Of a stretch of DNA of 45,119 bases, positions 19,366 through 30,036 are shown piece by piece (the first letter of the stretch is position 1; each line of letters begins with the position of its first letter). The stretch is from Chara braunii. Its lineage: Eukaryota > Streptophyta > Charophyceae > Charales > Characeae. Made by a program: the position numbers and the translations under genes. The notes under the pieces were generated by a model that made no database searches, was not told the origin of the DNA, and worked only from the letters and a program-made list of their open reading frames with translations. Location of the stretch: contig BFEA01000094.1 in NCBI GenBank assembly GCA_003427395.1, positions 1,416,383-1,461,501 of the forward strand, in the 5' to 3' direction.

Positions 19366-19527
19366 AGAGCTCATCAGGAGGTTGAACCAAGACTGTCCGT
19401 CCCACATGGAAGAAGAGGGCAAACACGACAGTCTGTCCCACATGGAAGAAGAGAGCAACCACGACAGTCTGTCCCACATGGAAGAAGAGAGCTCATCAGG
19501 AGGTTGAATCACGACAGTCTGTCCAGG
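19366..19527. repeat. ~41-bp minisatellite, three to four units
   Basis: Repeated GACAGTCTGTCCCACATGG and AAGAAGAGAGC; the outer units additionally carry TCATCAGGAGGTTGAA. Confidence 0.85.
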
Positions 19528-19593
19528 ATGCATTTGACTGATGGAGAAGAGCGATATCCCTGAGAAAAGTGGTTGACGTCACTCACACCAACC

Positions 19594-19595
<2 letters not shown>

Positions 19596-19657
<62 letters not shown>
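19596..19657. repeat. (TG)n microsatellite
   Basis: A pure TG run of about 60 bp. Confidence 0.97.
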
Positions 19658-19659
<2 letters not shown>

Positions 19660-19942
19660 GTCTCGGTTGAGTGGGTCGAGACGGTGTGATTGAAAGCCGC
19701 TCGGGGGTAGTATTAAGTGGTGGCCTTCAATTATAATACGAGTGCCATTGTTGTTAAGCAGGTCCTGTCACCTGTGAGAGGAGTATTCAAAATTCAATCT
19801 GCTTGGCATTTGCTGTTCGCTACAAAACATTCGAGCAGCCGTATTTTATTGATGGGAGTGCATCTTGGAGCATTTCCTGGAAGCTATCAGTCAAAGACGA
19901 AACCACACGGCACGTGTCAGAATCAGCCCGTGGACAGCGTGT

Positions 19943-19945
<3 letters not shown>

Positions 19946-20036
<91 letters not shown>
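19946..20036. repeat. (TC)n(TG)n compound microsatellite
   Basis: A TC run switches directly to a TG run at about 20004. Confidence 0.97.
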
Positions 20037-20037
<1 letters not shown>

Positions 20038-20055
20038 TGTCTCTGTGTGGTGGCC

Positions 20056-20475
20056 ACACCCCACTGCGCAGACCCTCCCGCCCCACTGCCCCGACCCTTC
20101 TCCCCCACTGCACCCACCCTCCTGTCCCAGTGCGCTGACCCTCCGCTGCGACAGCGCCGACCCTCCTCCCCCACAGCACCGACCCTCCGTCCAACTGCGC
20201 CGACCCTCCTCCCTCACTGCGCCGAGCGTTCCCCCACTGTGCCGAGCCTCCTCCCAGAGTGCCCGGATCCTCCTCCCCCAATTCACTCACCCTCACCGCC
20301 CACTGCGCCCACACTCCGCCACTGCCCCGGCCCTCCTCTGTCAACGTGCCCACCTTCCTCCCCAACTGCACTGACCCTCCTACCCCACTGGGACGATCAT
20401 CCGCGCCCACCCTTCTTCCCCCTGCGCCGAAACCCCGCATCCACTGCGCCGACCCTCCTCCCCTAGTGCGCCAAC
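20056..20475 (+). repeat. C-rich minisatellite, open frames proline-rich
   Basis: Degenerate units of about 20-35 bp built on CACTGCGCCGACCCTCCTCC. All three + frames are largely open and proline-rich, which is a by-product of the composition, so I do not call a gene. Confidence 0.8.
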
Positions 20476-20694
20476 CATCCTTCCCGCCTGGCGCTGTGGA
20501 TTGTGGTCATCTATTTCAGGGAGTTGTCAGTCTGCGGGTACGCGCTTGCGTTATCGCCAACCATGTTTCATGTACTCGTCCAAAAATAATATTCCGGAGG
20601 TTTTGCCAGAAAAAAAGGAATTAAAGAGAGAGAGAGAGCCTGCACCAGCATTCCACCTGAATTGTTCCCCCCCCTTCCAATTTTTTATTCCCCA

Positions 20695-20697
<3 letters not shown>

Positions 20698-20747
<50 letters not shown>

Positions 20748-20829
20748 CGCGCGGGGCATCAAGGCGCAAGGCGGCCAAATCTCGTTAGGGGGAGCGGGCG
20801 CATGGCGGTGGTAGAGGCAGTCGCGCAAA

Positions 20830-20890
<61 letters not shown>
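20698..20890. repeat. (TC)n(GC)n and (TC)n microsatellites
   Basis: TC run 20698-20731 continuing into GC repeats to 20753, and a second TC run at about 20832-20890. Confidence 0.95.
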
Positions 20891-20892
<2 letters not shown>

Positions 20893-20929
20893 CGCCCCTC
20901 CCCCCTTCGCCCCCCTGCAAATCCATCGA

Positions 20930-21380
20930 TCGATCGACGTGGTAGGTCGTGCTGCAAGACATGCCACCTCGATCGATCGGACGATCGCGCAGAGAGAAAT
21001 AGAAGATTTGCTTTTCCTTTTCCCATGCCACGAGGATCGATCGAGCGGATGACACGTCTGAACCAAGTAGAGGATCGTAGCGCAGNNNNNNNNNNNNNNN
21101 NNNNNNNNNNNNNNNNNNNNNNNNNNNNNNNNNNNNNNNNNNNNNNNNNNNNNNNNNNNNNNNNNNNNNNNNNNNNNNNNNNNNNNNNNNNNNNNNNNNN
21201 NNNNNNNNNNNNNNNNNNNNNNNNNGTAGTTCGTGCTGCAAGAGATGCCACCTCGACCGATCAGACGATCGCGCGAGAGAGATAGATCTTCTTTTCTTTT
21301 CGATGCCACGACGATCGATCGAGCGGATGACACGTCTGAACCAGGTAGAGGACCGCAGTGTAGCGCAGTAGAGTAGCATA
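20930..21380. repeat. ~145-bp repeat on both sides of a 140-N gap
   Basis: 20941-21085 and 21226-21370 share TCGTGCTGCAAGA, ATGCCACCTCG, GATCGATCGAGCGGATGACA and CGTCTGAACC, are rich in TCGATCGA, and are each associated with TC runs. The gap at 21086-21225 is about one unit long, so the assembler probably lost one or more units. Confidence 0.8.
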
Positions 21381-21387
21381 GACTAGC

Positions 21388-21388
<1 letters not shown>

Positions 21389-21463
<75 letters not shown>
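21389..21463. repeat. (TC)n(TG)n compound microsatellite
   Basis: TC to about 21425, then TG to 21463; the same order as at 19946-20036. Confidence 0.97.
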
Positions 21464-21466
<3 letters not shown>

Positions 21467-22316
21467 CCTTGCCATGATGATCGATTGGATGATCAAGAGA
21501 GACAGTATAGAAATCAAAGACGCAGAAGATAGAGGGAAACGAAACAAACACGGAGGGTTTACTCACGTTCCGTCATGGTAGCGCGGTCGTCTGAAAGTCT
21601 CCATGCAATGCACAACCCGAGCCTGAGCTTCCAGCCTTCACGATGACGATTCGGAGCCCAATCAGCGTCCAACCTCGACGATGCACAGCCCAACCTCCAG
21701 CACGTAAAAGAGCTTACCGACGACGAATCCTCATGAGCTTCAACCCAAAATGTAGTGCGCGTGTTCGGGTGCGCGGGTGTGTGAGTGCGAATGTGTGTTC
21801 TGGTCGGGTGCCTTTGTGTCCGTGTCCGTCTGCGTGTGCGTGTGTCCATCAGAGGACAAAGGAGAGCACCGTCCACCATAGCGTGTGTATGTGTGTGTGT
21901 GCGTGTTGTGTGTCTTGTCATGTTCGCTATACACATCTCCGCAAAAGAAGCATGACTGTGCCACACTGTTTCGTCGTACTTTCACTCACCCCTCCGGATG
22001 TTGACTGTGTGTAGCTGCTGTGTTTGTAGCAGCTGCTGTGTATCCACCACGGCAGAGTAGGGTAGCAGCAGTAAATGTAGCATGGGTAGAGTAGCTCGTA
22101 GTCGTGCGTGGCAGAGCCTTCAATAGAGTAGTGAAGTCGACTGTCTTGCCGAGCTTCGCCAAACGCGGAGTGTGGGAGGCGACGGGCTTGAGATTTCATC
22201 GTCGAACTGACCAGCGCCAGGTAATTCAGTAATTTCGAGTTTGATCTGGACTAGAGCTTTTTTCTGCGTTCAATAGTTTGTGGGCCTACCATCTGTGGCT
22301 TGTTGGTGGGCAGTCC
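21464..22316. other. No gene recognised; one short dispersed repeat
   Basis: The (TG)-rich stretch near 21886-21910 is followed by TTGTCATGTTCGCTATACAC (21914-21933), which recurs after another TG-rich stretch at about 22657-22678. The remainder shows no coding or RNA signature. Confidence 0.45.
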
Positions 22317-22408
22317 TTTTGTTTGGACCATTTTCCGATTTATGCATGGCATCCATTTGCAGGGGGCATGCTAATCTTCTCTGAACCGTTAGGGATGTCC
22401 CGAAAAAC
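22317..22408 (-). pseudogene. U6 snRNA retrocopy, minus strand, with TSD
   Basis: Minus strand: GGGACATCC near the 5' end, TTCAGAGAAGATTAGCATG, CCCCCTGCAAATGGATG, CATGCATAAATCGGAAAATG, GTCC, then an A-rich tail (AAACAAAA). GGCAGTCC occurs directly on both sides (22309-22316 and 22409-22416), extended by a CTTT/TTTT similarity. The ATTGGAACGATA part is deleted. This is a second, independent LINE-type retroposition of U6, at a different site from the 18.3-kb copy. Confidence 0.85.
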
Positions 22409-22735
22409 GGCAGTCCCTTTCCAGCACAACCCTCCCTCCATTTTTTGAAAAGGTTGTACGGGTGCTCCCTCAGCTCCGCCCTAGGGGCCCAGTGCGCTCC
22501 CCCTAAGCTTGCCTATGTGCGGTACAGGTGCAGGGTACGGGCCTGAAAGTTGGCCCTGCACCGGTGCGCAGCCCGTAGTTTGTTTGTTGATGTGGTTGGG
22601 GATAGTTTGTTGATGTGGTTGGGGAAGGGTAAGGTAGTGATTATGCTGTGTGTATGTTTTGTCATGTTCGCTATACACAACTCGAAGAGTGTGTGTGTGG
22701 GGGGTCCCGGTTGGTGCTTTATTCACGATGTTCAT

Positions 22736-22771
22736 GGGACACTGTACCCAGTTTCCAGCAGGTGGTGCTCC
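22736..22771 (+). mobile_element. SINE-like element type B, split by the gypsy insertion (left part)
   Basis: GGGACACTGTACCCAGTTTC then CAGCAGGTGGTGCTCC, ending exactly at the LTR. The type B sequence resumes at 36346 after the other LTR end. The head stem is decayed (two mismatches). Confidence 0.75.
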
Positions 22772-25109
22772 TGTGACGCCCAACCTCACGCCCAGCGCGA
22801 CTTCCTGATCGGAGTGGAGTGTGGGCCTGGAAGTGCGAAAAGGGGTGTGCCAAGGATTTTTGGGGAAGTGGGGGAGTCTTAGGGGTATGAACGCAATTAG
22901 GCGAACGAGGGGTAAGGGTCTCACAGTCCGAAGGGGCCGGGACACTGCGGGCGACGGGTTACGGGAAAATTCCTTCGTGGTGGATATGGTCCTGAAAAGT
23001 TAGGCCGTCGGGGGCCGCCACGTAGCTGGGTTGGGCCTTCGGAATTCCAGGGTTCTTTGTGTGCCGCTGCGTCGGCAGTTTACGCAAAACGTGTTGGGCC
23101 AATAGGGGGCTATGGCCGGCCACAGAACGACAGTGAGTTGATGATACGGGAGAAGGAAGCGGAAAGGAGGGAAACTGGTGGTGATCTCAACGAACCCCGG
23201 GTGGGTGAAGTAGTAGGTGTGGTCGGGGGAAGGGGAATCGGAGCACCGAGGGTCGCTAGTGGTGGCACAGTGGAATTCCCGCGGACATAGCCGTTTCTCC
23301 GTGTGACAAGGGTATCGGGTCCTTATGAGCTCGTTTATTATAGGGGTGAAATAGTCCGGGTCATAGGACGAGCCTGAGCCCCAAGATCGCGTCATGGTAT
23401 CATTGTCGATGGGGTAGCGCGGGTCGGGATATCGTCTCCTCGCACGAGCACGTGTAGGACAGGCCGACTCAGTGGCGCCTCAGCGTGCTCGTACGGGATG
23501 ATGGTTCCGCCGTGATTCCTTTCGAAGTGAGCGAGTCGACGCATGGGAATGCGTGTAAGGGCGCGACTCGGATTGCGTTTACACGTGTTCTCGTGCGGCG
23601 CTCGCGGGGCCGGACTTCGAATCGCCTAATTGCTTCGTAAGTCTCGGTTATGCAAGATGCAATCATACCACAACCTCATCATAGGACAAGCGAAAACGAG
23701 AACGAAATCGACATCGGGGCCAGATTCTTATCCCATCTATCGCTGCATCTGGTGCAAGCAAAGATTCGGCACAAACAAAAAGCAAGGGCAGGGATTCTCC
23801 GCAAAAGAGATAGGCAAGCAGGCATGACATTTATGCATCCATACATTCGACAACCATACACATAATGCAATCGCAAGGGCAGGTGTGAGCAAAAAACCAA
23901 GTCCAGATTCCAGAAAGCTGAAACGAAGATAAGAACGGGCAAGCCACCCGGAGTCGCAATCAAAATGTATGTACACAGATGAAGAGGGAGAAGAGACAAA
24001 GAAACAACAAATCCACGTCCATCAACCTCAACTCTCTTCTCCTCTCTCTCTCTCTCCGATGCGAACAGTCCGTCGTCACGCACCAACCCACGAAGTTGTC
24101 ACCCCACTTAGTCCTCCCGCACCCGTCGGATTCGCCCGTGCCCACAGTCCGTCGTGGCCCACGTCAATCCCGCGCGTTTGGCACCAGCCCGTCGGGTCGC
24201 CCAACTCCGACTCTACTCACCTCTTACTTCGCTCGTGTGTCGACCCTTCCTGATCGCGCAACCCCGAGCTTCCAACAAAGGGTTAAGAGAGCTGACTAAT
24301 CGCGCAACCGAAATTTATAGCGTGCATGCATGCGTGAAGAACACGGAATTACTAGGACTTAGAGTGAGGATTAGAGAGGGAGCGCCTACGTTCTGCATGA
24401 TCGGTCGCGGCGTGGGGGACGTAACCCTTCTCCACGCATCGGTCCGATCATGCAAACCGCGACTTTTAAAATTTCAGCAAAGGAAAGAGAGGGAGGGCGG
24501 GAAAGACGAAGTGCAAGAAGAAAGATACAGTTACAATGACGCCCGCCCAAAATTACAGTTACACACGCGATTAAGGGCGCCTACTAATCATAGTACTGTT
24601 GCAGCCGCAGGGAGAAGCGCGTAAACAAAAGGCGCCGCACGACAAGAAAAATCCTAATTACTAAATTCCCAAATTCCTATCTAATGCGAAAAAGCAAAAA
24701 GAAGCACGAATTCAGAAGGAAAGTCCGAAATTCCGAGAGCCATTGGGGGCTCGACAAAATTCAAAAGAAAATTCAAAAGGAACAAAGCAATTTCCCACGC
24801 GGTGTCCGCGCCCAAAAAGATCGAAAACCGAACCAAAAGAAAAGACGTCAAAATTTATTAATTGCGCGCGCGCGTGGCGTCGCGCCAGACAACCATCCGA
24901 CCAATCAATCAACCGGCCGTCCCAAGACACACCTGACCCCGTGCCCGGCCATTCGAAAAAAGAAACGACCAAAAAGGACGAAAAAGCGAGGACACTGATG
25001 CAATTCTCCACCGATCCCGATCTCTCGTAATTGGCCCAACCTTCCCAGCTTAGGACCCCTCATTGCAACCGCGCAGAAAATCACGCGTTACAGAAAGTGG
25101 TTCGTCACA
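22772..25109 (-). repeat. 3' LTR of the gypsy element
   Basis: 2338 bp. In the sense (minus) direction it begins TGTGACGAACC at 25109 and ends GGTTGGGCGTCACA at 22772, with 7-bp inverted ends TGTGACG/CGTCACA. By eye it is roughly 95% identical to the 5' LTR pieces. A TATA-like motif lies ~790 nt from the start. I could not find a polypurine tract just upstream; the sequence there reads TTGGGCATCACATA. Confidence 0.88.
24311..24454 (-). promoter_or_regulatory. LTR promoter region: TATA box and conserved upstream hairpin (3' LTR)
   Basis: Sense strand: TATAAAT at 24317-24311. About 75 nt upstream of it is a 61-nt inverted repeat (24454-24394) with arms TGCATGATCGG/CCGATCATGCA, inner arms GCGTGG/CCACGC and a loop containing the LTR sequence GTTACGTCC. 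The same arrangement is at 30117-30258 in the 5' LTR. Being upstream of the TATA box, the hairpin would act as DNA, perhaps as a binding site, rather than in the transcript. Confidence 0.55.
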
Positions 25110-25353
25110 TATGTGATGCCCAAGGGGTTCCAACATTAGCAAGCTCCTGCTTGCTTGTTGACACGTGTCGATTTTGCTAATTGCTCGACACGCGGAGCAA
25201 TTCTCTGTATGCCCTTACCGTTTGATTGTGTGTGGACATCATCCAACTTGGCAACTTTGATGTTCTACTAGTTCCTCAGATTGGGCTGTTCGACGTTCCA
25301 AGGACGGGATCTTTCTCGTGCCGTCGCCGCGACACGCGTCCATAACCGCTGCA

Positions 25354-27416
25354 TCAGTAATTAACCGGAAGGGGGAAGGGGAGGCGATACGCGTATGAGG
25401 GAGGGCGGGGCGGCTCCATCGTAAGCTCGGGTATGAAGCGCCCGATCGCAGTGAGGTCGTAGGGAAGTTCTTGAAAACGGACAATGCGATGGAAGCGGGG
25501 GAATCTCTAGCCGCTGCGGGGAAGGGAAGCGAGGTAGTCTGGGTAAAGGGATACGAGGGTTCGGAGGACGTCTATGCGGAACCGATCATGGTTCTCGCAC
25601 GCGGGGAAGGTCCCCGTAACGATACAGTAAACCTCTATATGGTTACGACCTCGCCACGCAGTGCTAAGGAGCAGAACGTGGAGGGAGTAGTCGGGGACAG
25701 CACACTGAACGGAAGGGTGGGGGTGGACAGTCAGTTCTAGGCGGGCGGAGTAGAAATGTCGGAAGGTGGCGATGGGGAAGGGATTACGGGGGTAAACGAC
25801 ACGATGGAAATACTGATTGAAAGGGAGATAGTTAAGGGGATGGTGGTATATGGATCGGGGACGAAGGGCTAAGCCCCTCATTGACACGTTGACGAATTGG
25901 GGGACGGGCGGAGGCGAAGGGGGACGTGGATCGGGATCGGGATTGGCGCCTTGTCGTCGCGGCTCCCGAGGTCGTGGCAGCAAGGTCTCCATGTTCCGGC
26001 TTGGGCGGCTCGGGATCCTTGAAAGGATCGTTTGGTGCGGAATCGATCGCCAGCCGCTTTCCTTCCGCAATCTCTTTCTTGGGCTGCGCAGCAGCCTCCG
26101 GGTTCTCCTCTCGCCGATCCCGTCCTGGCACCCACTCGAGCTCGTCGTGCGTTGGCTCCTGGTCGTCCCCGCTTTCCACTTCTTCGTCGTCTTCGTCCTC
26201 CTCCTCACCTTGCTCGCCCTCGCTGTACTCGCTATAGGCCTCTTCCTCTTCCTCCGAAGTATCCTCCTCTGCTTCTTCTTCTTCTTCTTCTTCATCGTCC
26301 GCTGACTCTTCTTCTCCTTCGCGCTCTTCTTCCTCGTCCTTGGCCAATCGGCCCGCTGCTTGCCCGGTGTCTCTCCTCAAATCTCCTTCCGATTCCTCTT
26401 CGTCCTCCTCTTCTGCTCTCAGCGCCGCCCACTCGAACACCGTAGGTTGCCGAAAGAAGCGGGGATTAGTCAGGCTGTGGACGTCCAGGTACTCGCTACG
26501 GGAGGGAAAACGGCCGTCCGCCCAACGCTCCTCAATACAAGCCGACCACTGGAGGCTCGGGGCGAGAGTCCTTGAGAGGGTATGTGGCACGGGTTCTTCG
26601 TCGCTCTGAGAGACGATGTCGAGAGGGAGTTTGTCGGCCAATCGCACGATCTGTGATCAGTTTCCCCGATCCACTGCTCCAAAGACGAATCCCAGAAGAT
26701 CTCCCGCCACGTTGGTCCGCCACGCCTGAATGACGAGCAACTCCACAATCTCTGATGCGGGCCTCTGATGGCCTTTTCCCACGTCCAGTTCAGATCCACT
26801 CGTAGCAGGCAAAACGAGAGCTCGACGAATTCTGCACGCCACAGCCTCCAACGGTCCGGATCAACGATGGGCACTATCAGCGGCTCCAGACGGAAGGAGA
26901 GACGAGGGTAGTGAGAGGACTGCCAGAAGATGGGGAAGAGAGAGGGAGGAGAGAACGTCGAGATCGGCGCGCGGCTCATCTGCGCGGCTAGAAGGGAGCA
27001 AGTTCTGGGAGGACGACAGGTAGCTCGCGTAGCGTCGTGCGCAACGTGTTGACCTCGATGTCGTCGACAGGATAGCACTCGTCACCGTACCTTGTGAGCC
27101 GTCGATCCCAATCAGTGGCCAGATCGCGACCCCACCGGTACAAGGTGCTTTTGATGGCGGCTTGCCGCGCCGGATCGAAGGCGGTGATGTCGCCGCTGAA
27201 GACTACCACGGTAGACACGTGGCTGATTCCCGGGGCCGCTCGCTGTTGGAACGTCGTTGCCTTGGCCAGCACCACTACCTGGGGATTGCTCGTGAATCGG
27301 AACTCTGCCGCGCCGTATACACCCGCAGTGCAGAAGAACTGCGCAAGGCGCATGAAGTCGGGGCTGATCCGCGGATGATGCACTTGGCGGATGGCTGAGA
27401 TCTCTCCCGGTGGCAT
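25354..27416 (-). pseudogene. Third ORF of the gypsy element (accessory protein, unknown function)
   Basis: Begins with ATG at 27416-27414, overlapping the pol stop as TGATG. About 680 codons down to a TGA at 25356-25354, broken by at least three frameshifts and TGA codons (for example at about 26656). The N-terminal domain (27416-27000) has VVVLAKATTF, HVSTVVVFSGDITAF and RELPVVLPEL. A middle region follows (DRWRLWRAEFVELSF, SEIVELLVIQAWRTNVAGDL). Next comes a Glu-rich linker (26430-26160), then an Arg/Ser patch (RRQSRSRSTSPF). The C-terminal domain (25780-25354) has HIEVYCIVTGTFPA and FQELPYDL with FIPEL. The two end domains share hydrophobic and G/A/R/ELP positions, suggesting an internal duplication. 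No signal peptide or membrane segment is seen, so it is not an obvious envelope protein. Confidence 0.65.
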
Positions 27417-28837
27417 CAGCAACTGATCACTGAAAGCTCGTTCAATGGCGAAACTCGTGGCGATGGCGGGGGTGACGGGGTGGCAGAGAGGGAGCAAGAA
27501 AGGGAGGGGGATGGCGGAGAGTCCGAGCCGTCATCGTCGGCTTCCTTAGAAAGAGAAATCGAGGGAGAGGGAGACGGAGCAGAGGGAAGGAGGCGAAGAT
27601 AGAACACGTGGCGTGTGATCGGACGAGCCGACCGACTGCCGGAGACTTCAGGGGCGAGATGCACGATGTCCACGCCGTTGGGGCCGAGTTCGATTACGCG
27701 ATATCGCCTGAAGAATCGTGGCGCTAGCTTACCCTGACGAGCACATTTCCTCACCTGCACCATGTCCCCCAATTTGTATTGGGGCCGCGGACCCGCATTC
27801 CCATTTCGGGCCTCGTAGCTCCGGACCTGTCGGCCCTGGGCTAGTTCGGTCATTTTCTGTCGCTTTCGGGCTAGCCTGGGCAGCGACCTTTCCATTAACT
27901 CTAGGTGTCGCTTAGCCTTATCCCGAACCGTAGCCCTAGTGGGCCGTCGGTTCAACGTAGACTCATCTGGGAGGCCTGGTATCGACACGCAAGCAACACT
28001 TTTGGTCCTTAATTGGAAGGGGCTCAGTCCCGTTGATTCGTGGGGCGTTCCGCGATGGACCGCCAAGATGTGATCGATGATGTCGGGCCAGGGTCTCGGA
28101 TCCCGTGCCGCGATGTTTCGTCGCAACGCGGTCTTTATCACCCGGTTAGCGTTTTCGACCAGCCCGTTAGATTGTGACATGTGGGGTGCAGTGTTCCGTA
28201 TAGCAACGCCATGTAGGACCAGATTCCTCAATACCTCTCCCCTGAATTCAGGCCCGTTGTCGGTCAGGATCTCTTCGGTATCCTGATGCATCCCGAGGAA
28301 ACGGTTGACATACCGCGCGATTTCCGTGGCTTGTCGCGTGCGTCAAGGATACGCCTCGATGCATTTTGAGAAATGGTCGACAAATACCAATAGGACTGAA
28401 TATTCGCAACTATTAGGGCCANGGGGCACCACTATGTCGGTAGTATCCATGCTTACTCTTTGAAATGGCCGTTCAACAACCGTGGGCACTATCGACCTGG
28501 GTGGCTGAATCGGCGCTTTATCAGCGGCGCAAACTTGACAGTTGGCGACGATGTACTTCACATCATCGCGGATATTGGACCAGTACCACTCATTTTTGTC
28601 GATAGCGGACTCCGTGATTCGTACAGCAAAATGAGCCGCAGTTTCCTCGTGGGCTGTTTTAACCCAGTCATACCGCATGAACGGATGCGGCACTACCATC
28701 CAAATCCCACTGCCATCTGTTTTTCGTTTTTCTAATCTCCCCTCTATCCACCTGTAATCCTGAACCCTTTCGTTGGCCCTCCTCCGATCTTCCTTAGTGA
28801 AATCCTGGAGCGGGTTGCCAACCAAGGTGGCAATCAA
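27416..28837 (-). pseudogene. Integrase region of gypsy pol
   Basis: One frame, interrupted by a TGA at 28345-28343. The N-terminal zinc-binding part has AHEETAAHF and CQVCAADK. The catalytic core has DTTDIVV (first Asp), VDHFSKCIEAYP, ILTDNGPEF (second Asp) and SNGLVENANRVIK (Glu). The C-terminal part has KLGDMVQVRK and a GPY/F-like module (APRFFRRYRVIELGPNG, then HVFYLRLLP), followed by a Ser/Pro-rich tail to the stop at 27418-27416. An N at about 28422 hides one codon. After removing the transposon at 28847-29392 and one target copy, it is in frame with the PHD-like segment upstream. Confidence 0.88.
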
Positions 28838-28846
28838 GGTAATATC

Positions 28847-29392
28847 CTATGTAAAAAATCCGGATATCCGGCAGGCGATTTTATCCGGAATCTTCGATCC
28901 GGATGAAAATTCCCGATTAATTCCGGATATGGAAAAATCCGGCCCTGCGCAAAACATTTTTTTTTACCGAAAAAAAAATAATTCAAAAAATTCTGGAAAA
29001 AAAGTATGTTGTTCGCATCAACGATACGAACAACTTTTGGCTTGAGGTCATTGTTGATATCTCAACAGATAAAAAAATAAAAATATAAAACAGAAAAAGA
29101 AAATAATATTTGGATAAAAAATTATAAAACGAATCAAGCATCACCCCTCTAAACCCCTTCATTCCCTATCTTACCCCCTTTCAACCCTTCCATGACTTAT
29201 CAAGCTTTTTATGAAATTGGAACATAGTTCTATTGTATTTTTCATGCGCAATATTACTTTTTTTTTTTCTTTTTTTTTTTCTTTTTTTTGGCCATTTTTT
29301 TAATCATCCGAATTTTTGGATAATCCTAGCCTCCGGTAATCCGGCCAGATAATCCGACCAGATTATCTGGCCAGGTATGCCGTGCTACATAG
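28847..29392. mobile_element. 546-bp non-autonomous DNA transposon, hAT-like
   Basis: Terminal inverted repeats CTATGTA/TACATAG and an exact 8-bp target duplication GTAATATC (28839-28846 and 29393-29400). It is inserted in the pol frame. The subterminal regions are packed with ATCCGGAT/TCCGG words in both orientations, typical of transposase-binding repeats. No coding capacity. The 8-bp duplication points to hAT (also shared by P elements); the terminus is not a textbook hAT end, so the superfamily is provisional. Confidence 0.8.
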
Positions 29393-29400
29393 GTAATATC

Positions 29401-29728
29401 AGTCCATACTTCGGCCCTTCTAAACTTCCGGGTCTTTTCCTGCCCTTCTGACGTGGCGTCCAAAAAGCGAGCCTCGGTCGGAATCTTGTTGGTCCGGTAC
29501 AAGGGGCACAACCACGATTTACTATCGTTTCTGTATTGGATGCACGAGCCATGGGCTCGTGCGACGCACTGTCGACAATCTATCCAATCGACATACCCTT
29601 CCCCGTTAGGACACGTAGAGACCGAGTATACGCGGGAGATGGCTTCGCAAAAATGACAAAATTTGTCAGGCAGGGAGAGGAGAGACGAAGAGGAAGGGGG
29701 GGAGAGAGGGGTAGTGGGGTTACCTCCG
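29401..29728 (-). pseudogene. PHD-finger-like domain of gypsy pol, between RNase H and integrase
   Basis: Minus strand, same frame as the integrase once the transposon is removed. The Cys/His pattern (29658-29497) is CHFC, an extra Cys, WIDCRQC, ARAHGSC and SWLCPLY. That equals C-x2-C ... C-x2-C-x4-H-x2-C-x11-C-x2-[Y], with the W before the last pair as usual in PHD fingers. The eighth ligand is Tyr (TAC), one G-to-A step from Cys. The stretch ends at RRAEVWTDIT, directly continued in the integrase part. A one-base frameshift separates it from RNase H. PHD fingers bind histone tails; a chromatin-targeting role is inference. Confidence 0.6.
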
Positions 29729-30036
29729 TCACCCATCGCCACCGTTTTGCTTCTTGCCACGTGGGAGGACTGCCACTTGTCCGTACTTAGGCTCGTTGGT
29801 CAGGTCCGGCTCCTTCCACGGTGTAATTTCCTCACTCTTTGGTACCTTGGCAGGTCGATGCAGGCGTGTCAGCCTATCCGCGTTGCCGTGTCGCTCCGTC
29901 TTTCGATGGACGATATCGAAGTCGTATTCTTGCAATCGCACCGCCCAACGGCCAAGCATGCTCGTGTAGTTGGTGAGCTTCTTCAAAGCTAGCAGAGGCT
30001 CATGATCCGTCACGAGGCGAAACTTCTGTCCGTAGA
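29729..30036 (-). pseudogene. RNase H, C-terminal half, of gypsy pol
   Basis: Minus strand, starting abruptly at the inversion breakpoint with LYGQKFRLVTDHEPLLALKK, then GRWAVRLQEYDFDIVHRKTE and NADRLTRL, the standard end of Ty3/gypsy RNase H (TDHxPL and the HxxGxxNxxADxLSR region). Its N-terminal half is at about 35600-35795 on the other strand. Upstream sequence (30037 and beyond) is LTR, not coding. Confidence 0.9.

Noticed and set aside
19717-20466. Proline-rich protein gene
   Set aside because: All + frames through the C-rich minisatellite are open and proline-rich, which follows from composition.
20685-21379. Long minus-strand open frames across the N gap
   Set aside because: They depend on N-encoded unknown residues and on TC/GC microsatellites.
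25110-25200. Polypurine tract upstream of the 3' LTR
   Set aside because: The sense strand just upstream is not purine-rich; it reads TTGGGCATCACATA, similar to an LTR end.
25354-27416. Envelope-like gene as the third ORF
   Set aside because: I see no signal peptide, membrane anchor or cleavage motif; the protein is hydrophilic and acidic.
27416-27800. Chromodomain at the integrase C terminus
   Set aside because: After the GPY/F-like module only a Ser/Pro-rich tail follows before the stop.
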